From contig JASKKP010000021.1 in the NCBI GenBank assembly GCA_030154105.1, forward strand, positions 1-35,320: a stretch of 35,320 bases of DNA, in the 5' to 3' direction. The notes beneath the pieces were generated by a model. It was not told the origin of the DNA, did no database searches, and worked only from the letters and a program-made list of their open reading frames with translations. Shown here one piece after another: positions 7,745 to 14,326 of this stretch. Numbering within the stretch: position 1 is the stretch's first letter; every line of letters starts with the position of its first letter. A program made the translations under genes and the position numbers. Source of the DNA: Bacillota bacterium. GTDB taxonomy: Bacteria > Bacillota > DTU030 > DUMP01.

Positions 7745-9022
7745 ATGGTTTCTAGTCCGGCCGCGAAGGAAATACCAAGTCTCGCCTCAGCCACGCAGCA
7801 CTTTTTCCGAGAAGCAGCAATTCACCTGAAGTTAGATCCTGGAATTATCAAAATTCTAGAACGACCGCAGCGAGAAGTAACGGTACAGGTTCCGCTTGTT
7901 AAGGAAGACGGTACTCTCGAGGTTTTTTCCGGTTATCGCGTCCAGCACTCCAATGCCCGCGGGCCCTTTAAAGGCGGCATCCGCTTTCACCCCAGCGTCG
8001 ACCTGGAAGAAGTTAGAGGGCTCGCAGCCCTAATGACCTGGAAGTGCGCCGTCGTAAACATTCCTTATGGCGGGGCTAAAGGCGGAATCGCCGTCGACCC
8101 GAAACACCTGACAAAGCGCGAACTGAAGACTCTAACGCAGAATTTTATTAGCATGATCATGCCGGTACTAGGTCCGTTTAAAGACATCCCTGCGCCCGAC
8201 GTTAATACTTCGGCCGAGACCATGGGTTGGATTGTAGCCAAGGCCTGCGAGCTTGCCGATGACGATGTGCGCGGAATTGTAACGGGTAAACCCATTGAGA
8301 TCGGTGGATCGCTGGGCCGCCGCGAGGCCACGGGCAAAGGCGTAGCCGTCAGTACCTTGAGACTTCTCAAGTGGCTGGGGAAAGACCCGGGCAAGATGCG
8401 AGTAGCCGTTCAAGGATTTGGCAATAACGGCAGCTACACGGCACTGTACCTGGCTCAAGCCGGCTGCAAGATACAAGCCGTTAGCGATATCAGCGGCGGG
8501 TTGTACAAGGAAAGTGGCCTAGATATTAATGCCCTGTTCCAGTATGTTCAAACCTCCGATAACCACCTGCTGGCCGGTTATCCGGACGCACTCCCCATAT
8601 CCAACGAAGAACTTCTCGAAACGGACGTAGACGTCCTCATTCCGGCCGCCCTGGAAAACCAGATTACCGTGGCCAACGCCGAACGTATCAAGGCCCCCAT
8701 CATCATCGAAGCAGCCAATGCCCCGGTAACCCCAGAGGCCGATGTTATTCTGGGCAAACGAGGGATAACTGTCGTACCGGATATTTTGGCCAATGCAGGC
8801 GGTGTAGTAGTATCTTACTTTGAATGGGTACAAAACCAACAGGGCTACTACTGGGATTTGGACACCGTCAACACAAGGCTGACAATGATTATGCATCGTG
8901 CTTTCGACGATATCTATACTTTAGCCAACGAACAACATATTCCGTTAAGAAAGGCAGCTTATGTTATTGCGGTGCAACGGGTTGCGCGTGCGCTAGAACA
9001 GAAAGGGATGTTCGTTGGCTAA
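7745..9022 (+). CDS. gdhA: Glutamate dehydrogenase (NAD(P)-dependent)
   Basis: A 425-residue hexameric-type enzyme interconverting glutamate and 2-oxoglutarate plus ammonia. Substrate-domain signatures are FKGGIRFHP (Lys76), MTWKCAVVNIPYGGAKGG (Lys100 and the catalytic Lys112) and DIPAPDVNT. The nucleotide domain has the Rossmann motif VQGFGNNGS, and the cofactor-specificity region follows. ATG 7745 is chosen over the upstream open frame from 7661 because CGGAGGT (7728-7734) precedes it and residues before it are not GDH-like; spacing is slightly long. In an amino-acid-fermenting or ammonia-assimilating anaerobe it would link the peptidases upstream to 2-oxoglutarate. It is probably co-transcribed with the next gene, 21 bases away. 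Confidence 0.94.
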   Translation: MVSSPAAKEIPSLASATQHFFREAAIHLKLDPGIIKILERPQREVTVQVPLVKEDGTLEVFSGYRVQHSNARGPFKGGIRFHPSVDLEEVRGLAALMTWKCAVVNIPYGGAKGGIAVDPKHLTKRELKTLTQNFISMIMPVLGPFKDIPAPDVNTSAETMGWIVAKACELADDDVRGIVTGKPIEIGGSLGRREATGKGVAVSTLRLLKWLGKDPGKMRVAVQGFGNNGSYTALYLAQAGCKIQAVSDISGGLYKESGLDINALFQYVQTSDNHLLAGYPDALPISNEELLETDVDVLIPAALENQITVANAERIKAPIIIEAANAPVTPEADVILGKRGITVVPDILANAGGVVVSYFEWVQNQQGYYWDLDTVNTRLTMIMHRAFDDIYTLANEQHIPLRKAAYVIAVQRVARALEQKGMFVG

Positions 9023-9043
9023 ATCGCGAAAGGAGTGGCCAAA

Positions 9044-9550
9044 TTGTCCAACACGGTTCTTCAACCAAACGTCGAACTGGTTCACGAGATATTCAGAGAG
9101 GCCTGTTCCTACTCGGCCCGTAAGTTGCGCCTATCCGACCAAGAAGTAGTTAAGCGACTCCAAAATGGTTGCCCCAGCGCACATGGCTATTTCCGCTATT
9201 CACTGGCCCAGCAGTTGGCCAGCTACATGGGCGATGTCGACGATAAAATTAAGGCTGGATACCTGTTCGGCAGTTCCTTAGGCGAAGAGCTGCAACCGAC
9301 TTCAAATATAAACATCTTATTTTGGGTCACACAACAATCCCCCGCTCTCAGTTCACTTCTTGGTTGGTTTGAAAGCCAGTTCTTGGCAGAATACAAGAGG
9401 CTCTTGGGCACCGGAGTTCAAAGGATGGACACCTTACTCGATACTCATCTCATCACCGATGAGGACGTGGAGAAAAAGATAGGTTACGCTTCCCTTGTTA
9501 ATTCTCTTCATGCGCCGGCGTTAAAAATCTGGGAACGCCCGCAAGGGTAA
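9044..9550 (+). CDS. Unknown protein with a degenerate nucleotidyltransferase-like motif
   Basis: A soluble 168-residue protein I do not recognise. Residues 73-92 read YLFGSSLGEE...SNINILF, which follows the pattern of minimal nucleotidyltransferases (GSxxxGE...SDIDLL), but both catalytic Asp positions are Asn (88 and 90). If homologous it would bind nucleotide or partner protein without catalysis. The rest is mixed helix with no membrane segment. TTG 9044 is preferred because AAAGGAG (9029-9035) lies eight bases upstream; a GTG at 9035 is inside that ribosome site. It follows gdhA by 21 bases and precedes two terminators, so it is likely a gdhA operon partner, perhaps regulatory. Function unknown. 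Confidence 0.7.
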   Translation: MSNTVLQPNVELVHEIFREACSYSARKLRLSDQEVVKRLQNGCPSAHGYFRYSLAQQLASYMGDVDDKIKAGYLFGSSLGEELQPTSNINILFWVTQQSPALSSLLGWFESQFLAEYKRLLGTGVQRMDTLLDTHLITDEDVEKKIGYASLVNSLHAPALKIWERPQG

Positions 9551-9560
9551 GGCCAAAACT

Positions 9561-9588
9561 GATACTAAGCCCCCCTTAGTATCGTTTT
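9561..9588 (+). terminator. First of two terminators after the gdhA operon
   Basis: A nine-pair stem (GATACTAAG at 9561-9569, CTTAGTATC at 9575-9583) around CCCCC, then GTTTT. The loop is C-only and the T-run is short. Confidence 0.75.
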
Positions 9589-9610
9589 GCAGGTCCCGCT
9601 AAGGGGCTAG

Positions 9611-9645
9611 AGGCGAACTCGTTATGGGTTCGCCTGTTTTTTCTC
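9611..9645 (+). terminator. Second terminator after the gdhA operon
   Basis: An eight-pair stem (AGGCGAAC at 9611-9618 with GTTCGCCT at 9628-9635), a nine-base loop, and a run of six Ts (9637-9642). It backs up the first terminator. Confidence 0.82.
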
Positions 9646-9849
9646 TACCGTCAGGCAACAGGGCTTGCGCCGACCGAGCAGATAATCGAAAAGGCAGCTC
9701 CTTCTTCCAGCTGTTTCGCAGTCGCTCGAGAAAGGGCGAACTGGCAATTCTTCTGAGCTGCCTGAAAAAATCCAGGCAGGTGAAAGCAGCTATCAACGCG
9801 AATATAAATTAAACCGCCGATCAGCACCCCGGCGAAAAGGAGGGAAAAC
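9646..9849 (+). other. Leader of the aminotransferase gene with alternative pairings
   Basis: No convincing gene in these 204 bases. AGGCAGCTC (9692-9700) can pair with GAGCTGCCT (9755-9763), while CTGCCTG (9758-9764) can instead pair with CAGGCAG (9773-9779). The two structures exclude each other. No T-run follows the second hairpin, so a transcription attenuator is not obvious. A 79-codon minus-strand frame here is probably chance. Confidence 0.35.
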
Positions 9850-10968
9850 ATGAAACTAGCTCCGTTTCTAGTCGAGCACTGGCTCAACACCCACGAGCTT
9901 ACCGCCCGTTACAACCTGGCCGAAACCGATGCCAAACCTTTCACCGTGCGTGAACTTCTCGCGGTGACAGGTGCAAGTCCGGACTCCCTGCTCGACACCC
10001 GCCTTTCCTACAACCCCACCCTGGGCTCTGACGCCTTGCGGGAAATTATCGCCTCCTTCTACCCCGGCTCGAGCGCAGCCAACGTCCTCGTCACCACAGG
10101 CGCCATGGAAGCGGATTTCCTCCTGGCCAACATCCTGGTGGAACCCGGCGACACGGTGGTGGTAGAGTACCCGGCCTACCAGGTGCTCTACTCGGTAGCC
10201 GAGGCCCGCGGCGCCAAAGTTAGGCTTTGGGAATTGAAGAAGGAAGAAGGGTTTCGCCCGGATCTTAAACGCCTGGCCGAGCTGATAGACGATAGAACCA
10301 AGCTCGTCGTGCTCAACACCCCGCATAACCCTACCGGAGCAGTGATCAGCGAACCAGACCTTAGAACCATTCTCCGCTGGGCAGAAGAGCAAGGCTTCTG
10401 GGTTCTCTGCGACGAGGTGTACCATGATCTGGTCGCCCAGCCGGGCGAGGTGCCGCCCTATGCCCGGACCCTGAGCAGCCGGGCCATCAGCGTCGGCAGC
10501 ATGTCCAAAGCCTTTGGGCTATCGGGCCTTAGGCTCGGCTGGTTTGTCGGACCGGAGGAGCTGGTCGACAAGGCCTGGAGTTGGAAGGATTACACCACCA
10601 TCTCTAACTCGCCCCTTTCCGACTTTCTCGCCCGCCTCGCCCTCAGCCATAAAGAAGCCATCATCGCCCGCAACACGGCCATTGCCCGCGCCAACTGGGA
10701 ACGCCTCGCTGCCTGGTTCGAACGCTGGCAGGAGCTCATCGGCTACGTCCCGCCGCAGGCCGGCGTCTTAGCCTTCCCCTGGCTAAAGAAGCCCGGGCTC
10801 TCCGGCACTCACTTCTGCCAGGAAGCGTTCGATAAAGAGGGTGTTCTTCTCGTTCCCGGCGAGGCCTTCGGTTGTCCCGGCCACTTCCGCATCGGTTTTG
10901 GCGGCGACCCGGATGCCTTCGCCCAGGGGCTTGAGCGCCTAAGCGCTTACTGTGCGGAGCTGGTGTAA
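9850..10968 (+). CDS. PLP-dependent aminotransferase, class I/II
   Basis: A 372-residue fold-type I enzyme transferring amino groups between amino acids and 2-oxo acids in the cytoplasm. Visible are the cofactor-binding NTPHNPTGAV near residue 155, CDEVYHDL (Asp contacting the pyridine nitrogen) and the Schiff-base lysine in SMSKAFGLSGLRLGW near residue 218. The C-terminal Arg that binds the substrate carboxylate is likely in FRIGFGG. ATG 9850 follows AAGGAGGG. The unusual N-terminus (APFLVEHWLNTHE) resembles a subgroup not tied to one amino acid, so I give no gene name. It stands alone between terminators and precedes the sigma-54 regulator, so a link to the aconitase-X pathway is possible but unproven. 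Confidence 0.88.
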   Translation: MKLAPFLVEHWLNTHELTARYNLAETDAKPFTVRELLAVTGASPDSLLDTRLSYNPTLGSDALREIIASFYPGSSAANVLVTTGAMEADFLLANILVEPGDTVVVEYPAYQVLYSVAEARGAKVRLWELKKEEGFRPDLKRLAELIDDRTKLVVLNTPHNPTGAVISEPDLRTILRWAEEQGFWVLCDEVYHDLVAQPGEVPPYARTLSSRAISVGSMSKAFGLSGLRLGWFVGPEELVDKAWSWKDYTTISNSPLSDFLARLALSHKEAIIARNTAIARANWERLAAWFERWQELIGYVPPQAGVLAFPWLKKPGLSGTHFCQEAFDKEGVLLVPGEAFGCPGHFRIGFGGDPDAFAQGLERLSAYCAELV

Positions 10969-10986
10969 TTTGAAACCAGCTGTCCT

Positions 10987-11016
10987 CCCCGAAGGCGTAC
11001 GCCTTCGGGGCTTTTT
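10987..11016 (+). terminator. Terminator of the aminotransferase gene
   Basis: A perfect ten-pair stem (CCCCGAAGGC at 10987-10996 with GCCTTCGGGG at 11001-11010) around GTAC, then C and six Ts. A very strong intrinsic terminator. Confidence 0.92.
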
Positions 11017-11096
11017 TCTGCCGCAGCCTTTGGAAGGTGCCGGAGCAATTGTTGGCGAATTAACAAATAGATTTTGGGAATAAAGGGGGGAAAGGC

Positions 11097-12458
11097 TTGG
11101 CCTCGCTGAGCGAAATTATCAGCCAGTATCTCGAGGATACGTATACGTTGGTTGTTGACGACGACGGACGTATCCTCTATCTCAGCCCTAAATACGCGCA
11201 GTTACTAGGAACGACGGCAGAAGCCGCTTTAGGCCAGCCGGTAGAAAAGGTAATACCGGGCACGCGGATGCGCGAAGTGCTCGCCCGGGGCCAGCCTGAT
11301 CTAGGCGAATACTGGTCCATAGGCGGTAAGCAGGCCATTATTCACCGTTATCCCGTTCGCCAAGGCGGAAAAATCATCGGTGCCGTCGCCTGCGGGGTGT
11401 TTGATAATCTTACCGAGGCCAACCGCTTCGCCGTCCGCCTGCGCGAGTTGGAGCAGGAACTAAAGGCTTACCGCCGCGAGCTGGCCGCCCTAAGGGGAAG
11501 CAAGTATACCTTCAGTTCCATCATTGGTGCCAGTCCGGCCTTCGTGCAGGTGGTAGAAGCGGCCAAACGGGCCGCTCAAACGCCTTCAACAGTGCTGATC
11601 GAAGGCGAAACGGGAACGGGAAAAGAGCTTTTCGCCCATGCCATGCACGCCTACGGTCCGCGCGCAGCACAGCCCTTTGTCCGCATTAACTGCGCCGCGA
11701 TACCGGCCGAACTCTTGGAATCGGAACTTTTTGGTTACGAACCCGGCGCCTTCACCGGCGCCAGCCGCCAGGGAAAGAAGGGGCTCTTCGAGTTGGCAGA
11801 CCAGGGAACTCTGCTGCTGGATGAAGTAGAAGCACTGCCTCTGCATCTGCAGCCAAAACTGCTTAGGGCCCTGGAAGAAGGGGAAATCCGCCGTATCGGC
11901 GGCCAGAAGGGAATACCCGTCGATGTGAAAATCATCGCCATCACCAATGTGGACCTAGAGCAGCTGGTCCGCAGCGGGCGTTTTCGTTCCGACCTCTTCT
12001 ACCGCCTGAACGTGGTACGGCTTTTGATCCCGCCCCTCCGAGAACGCAAGGAGGACATCCCTCTTCTCGTTGCTCACTTCCTCTCCCACCTCAACCGTGA
12101 GCTGGGAGTTTCGGTCACGGCCGTGGCACCAGAGGCTATGAAATTATTGGAGAACTATTCCTGGCCAGGTAACGTGCGCCAGCTACGCAACACCCTCGAA
12201 CGCAGCCTCAACCTTTTCCCCAACGGCATTTTAACCGCCGAAGCCCTGCTCCAGGCCAACCCCCATCTTCTTGTTCCCCAATCCGGCAGTTCACGCGGCA
12301 ACGCCCTCAAGGAGGCTACCCGGGAAGTTACCCGGGAAATGATCGCCAATGCCCTGCAAGTCTGTGCAGGGAACAAAGCGAAGGCGGCGCGCCTCCTCGG
12401 TATTCACCGTTCCACCCTCTACAAGAAACTGGCCCAGGCCAAGCCAAACAACGGCTAG
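11097..12458 (+). CDS. Sigma-54-dependent transcriptional activator (PAS-AAA+-Fis)
   Basis: A 453-residue enhancer-binding protein. Residues about 12-105 form a PAS sensor (TLVVDDDGRILYLSPKYAQLL), then a short coiled linker, then the AAA+ domain from about 140: Walker A GETGTGKE, the sigma-54 contact loop GAFTGA, Walker B LLLDEV and the arginine-finger region FRSDLFYRLNVV. The C-terminal Fis helix-turn-helix is NKAKAARLLGIHRSTLYKKL. There is no receiver domain, so it probably senses a small ligand directly through PAS. The start is TTG 11097 after AAAGGGGGG. The gene ends one base before the first of two inverted repeats upstream of a consensus sigma-54 promoter, so it very likely activates the aconitase-X operon. 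Confidence 0.93.
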   Translation: MASLSEIISQYLEDTYTLVVDDDGRILYLSPKYAQLLGTTAEAALGQPVEKVIPGTRMREVLARGQPDLGEYWSIGGKQAIIHRYPVRQGGKIIGAVACGVFDNLTEANRFAVRLRELEQELKAYRRELAALRGSKYTFSSIIGASPAFVQVVEAAKRAAQTPSTVLIEGETGTGKELFAHAMHAYGPRAAQPFVRINCAAIPAELLESELFGYEPGAFTGASRQGKKGLFELADQGTLLLDEVEALPLHLQPKLLRALEEGEIRRIGGQKGIPVDVKIIAITNVDLEQLVRSGRFRSDLFYRLNVVRLLIPPLRERKEDIPLLVAHFLSHLNRELGVSVTAVAPEAMKLLENYSWPGNVRQLRNTLERSLNLFPNGILTAEALLQANPHLLVPQSGSSRGNALKEATREVTREMIANALQVCAGNKAKAARLLGIHRSTLYKKLAQAKPNNG

Positions 12459-12476
12459 TGTCGCAATTGCCCGACA
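12459..12476. promoter_or_regulatory. Candidate upstream activator site 1
   Basis: TGTCGCAATTGCCCGACA: a five-base inverted repeat TGTCG/CGACA around eight bases, immediately after the activator stop codon. Its centre is about 149 bases before the -12 element. The same arrangement occurs again 85 bases downstream, about eight helical turns away, as expected for a hexameric sigma-54 activator bound as dimers. Confidence 0.6.
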
Positions 12477-12543
12477 TGTAGCCAGACGGCACACGGCCCA
12501 AAGGCTTTCTGCGGCAATGGATTGATATTTGTTCAGCCATCTT

Positions 12544-12561
12544 TGTCGCCTTTCGGAGACA
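12544..12561. promoter_or_regulatory. Candidate upstream activator site 2
   Basis: TGTCGCCTTTCGGAGACA: the same 18-base format as site 1 (TGTC...GACA with one mismatched inner pair). Its centre is about 64 bases before the -12 element of the sigma-54 promoter. Confidence 0.6.
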
Positions 12562-12601
12562 CCAGGTCTTCCGGAAGGCTTTCTTTTCTGCCGCTTTATC
12601 C

Positions 12602-12617
12602 TGGCACGTTTCTTGCT
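12602..12617 (+). promoter_or_regulatory. Sigma-54 (-24/-12) promoter of the aconitase-X operon
   Basis: TGGCACGTTTCTTGCT matches the consensus TGGCACG-N4-TTGCW at every fixed position, with the GG and GC elements correctly spaced. Transcription should start near 12628, 49 bases before the first gene. Together with the activator gene and the two inverted repeats this is a complete sigma-54 control region. Confidence 0.88.
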
Positions 12618-12676
12618 TCTAAAAACATATGGCTTCGCTTTAGCGGAACTAAAAATCCGGAAAGGAGGAATCCCTT

Positions 12677-13861
12677 ATGGAGCTGACGGCGGAGGAACGC
12701 TCCTGGTTGTCCGGCGAAGCTGGGCCTATCCTGCAAAAGGCGCTTGAGACCCTGGTGCGCTACGGCGAGGTTTTCGGCGCCAGACGCCTGGTACCGATAT
12801 CCTCCTCCCATTTCGTCTTCCCGCCAGGAGCCACTTCCTTTCCGACCATCCAGGAGATGTTGGAGGGCATAAGCGCCGCCGGGATTAAGCTCAAGGTGCC
12901 GATGACCATTAACCCCCGTCCTTATGAACCCGGCGAAACTTCCCCCGCAGCCGAGAAGCTCTATGGCTGGCGTGAGCAGGCGGAAAAGTACCTTTTCGAC
13001 CTAGGCCTGACGGACAGTTTCACCTGCACCCCATACTACGGTGATAACGTGCCGAAGGAAGGAGAGATTCTGGGGTGGGCAGAATCATCGGCCGTGGCCT
13101 ACGCCAATTCCGTCATCGGCGCCCGCACAAACCGTAACTCGGCCATAATTGAGCTTTGCTCTGCCTTGACCGGAAAAACCCCGGAGTTCGGTCTGCTCTT
13201 GGATGAAAACCGCCGGGGAACGGTGCGGGTTCACCTGGACTTGGAAGAAGAGCCGCCCTACTCGTTGCTCGGCTATTTGATCGGCAAAAAAGTGGGAAGA
13301 AAAGTACCGGTCCTGGATCAGCTGCCGGCCAACGAATCAGACTTGAAGGACCTGGGTGCTGCCGCCGCCGCTTCAGGAGCAGTGGGTCTCTTTCACATGC
13401 TGCGCGTAACACCCGAGGCCCGTCGCCTGGGCGAGCAAGTTTTGGCCGACAAGTACGAAGAGCTGACGATTACCACCCAAGATTTGAAAAACCTGGAGCA
13501 CGAACTTCTTAAGGAAAAAGACCCTGAGCTTATCATCATCGGCTGCCCACATCTATCTCTGTCACAGCTCACCCGATGGGCCGAAAGACTGGCAGGGCAC
13601 AAGTTGGCCGTAAACACTTGGTTTATCACCTCTCCCCGGGTGGATAGAGAGTTTCGCTCTACCCCTCTTTACCGGGACCTTACAGCCACCGGCGCACAGA
13701 TCAAGCATTTCTGCCCTCTTTCCTACGTCCAGATACCGCCCAACGGCAGCCTCAGGATCCTTACCGACTCCGGCAAACTCTGCTACTATACCCGGGCCAG
13801 CTATGCCCCGCCGGAGGTCTGCCTTGCAGCCATGCTGGGCAAAGGAGGTACAGGGCGATGA
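12677..13861 (+). CDS. Aconitase X catalytic (large) subunit
   Basis: A 394-residue protein of the AcnX_cat family, an Fe-S dehydratase. Known members are the bacterial cis-3-hydroxy-L-proline dehydratase and the archaeal mevalonate-5-phosphate dehydratase. Landmarks are RRLVPISSSHFVF, the Cys117 motif TCTPYY, GWAESSAVAYANSVIGARTNR, the Cys290 motif GCPHLSLSQ, Cys346 (HFCPLS) and the C-terminal SGKLCYYTR; three of these cysteines should hold the cluster. ATG 12677 follows GGAAAGGAGG. The stop overlaps the small-subunit ATG by four bases (ATGA), implying stoichiometric expression. No hydroxyproline or mevalonate genes lie nearby. The neighbouring ene-reductase suggests the product is a 2,3-unsaturated acid. 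The substrate is unknown. Confidence 0.88.
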   Translation: MELTAEERSWLSGEAGPILQKALETLVRYGEVFGARRLVPISSSHFVFPPGATSFPTIQEMLEGISAAGIKLKVPMTINPRPYEPGETSPAAEKLYGWREQAEKYLFDLGLTDSFTCTPYYGDNVPKEGEILGWAESSAVAYANSVIGARTNRNSAIIELCSALTGKTPEFGLLLDENRRGTVRVHLDLEEEPPYSLLGYLIGKKVGRKVPVLDQLPANESDLKDLGAAAAASGAVGLFHMLRVTPEARRLGEQVLADKYEELTITTQDLKNLEHELLKEKDPELIIIGCPHLSLSQLTRWAERLAGHKLAVNTWFITSPRVDREFRSTPLYRDLTATGAQIKHFCPLSYVQIPPNGSLRILTDSGKLCYYTRASYAPPEVCLAAMLGKGGTGR

Positions 13862-14295
13862 AATACTCCGGTCGTTTCGTCGTGTCCGGCACAGCCCGAG
13901 GCGAAGCCGTTTGCGGAAAACGCCCGCTCAATACCCTGGCCAGCTTCCTCAATGCGCTGGTAACTCATTCCGAACAGGGGATCATCGGCGACCCCAACCA
14001 CGACCTTTTCGGAACCGATGTAAAAGGCAAGATCTTAGTAGTACCCACTACCATCGGGTCAACTACTGCCGGATTGGTTTTCTTAGAAGCCATCCGGCAA
14101 GGAATTGCACCTCAGGCGGTCGTAGTGCGGGAAATAGACACGCTACTTGCTGCTGGGGCAATCCTGAGCGCTGTTTGGTTCAACCGGGTTATGCCGGTGG
14201 TGGAAGTTGCGGACCAGACCTTCTGGCAGACGGTGCGTACCGGGGTTCAGGTGGCCTTGGACCCCGACGCGGCTACAGTAGAAGTCCTAGGCTAG
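13858..14295 (+). CDS. Aconitase X swivel (small) subunit, divergent
   Basis: A 145-residue AcnX_swivel-like protein (formerly DUF126). It closes the active site over the large subunit's Fe-S domain. Recognisable elements are GTARGEAV, GIIGDPNHDLFG, VKGKILVVPTTIGSTTAG (the conserved Ser-bearing loop) and GIAPQAVVVREIDTLLAAGAI. Compared with the family as I know it, the usual FWGG-like segment is replaced by NTLASFLN and the Arg-Gly-Ser loop reads Ile-Gly-Ser, so substrate contacts probably differ. It is translationally coupled to the large subunit through ATGA and followed 31 bases later by the reductase. Confidence 0.85.
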   Translation: MKYSGRFVVSGTARGEAVCGKRPLNTLASFLNALVTHSEQGIIGDPNHDLFGTDVKGKILVVPTTIGSTTAGLVFLEAIRQGIAPQAVVVREIDTLLAAGAILSAVWFNRVMPVVEVADQTFWQTVRTGVQVALDPDAATVEVLG

Positions 14296-14326
14296 GCCCT
14301 AACCATATCGCGGAGGAGGTAAGCAT

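Noticed and set aside
9651-9890. A 79-codon minus-strand frame with one hydrophobic segment
   Set aside because: It overlaps the aminotransferase start, lacks a clear ribosome site, and matches nothing I know.
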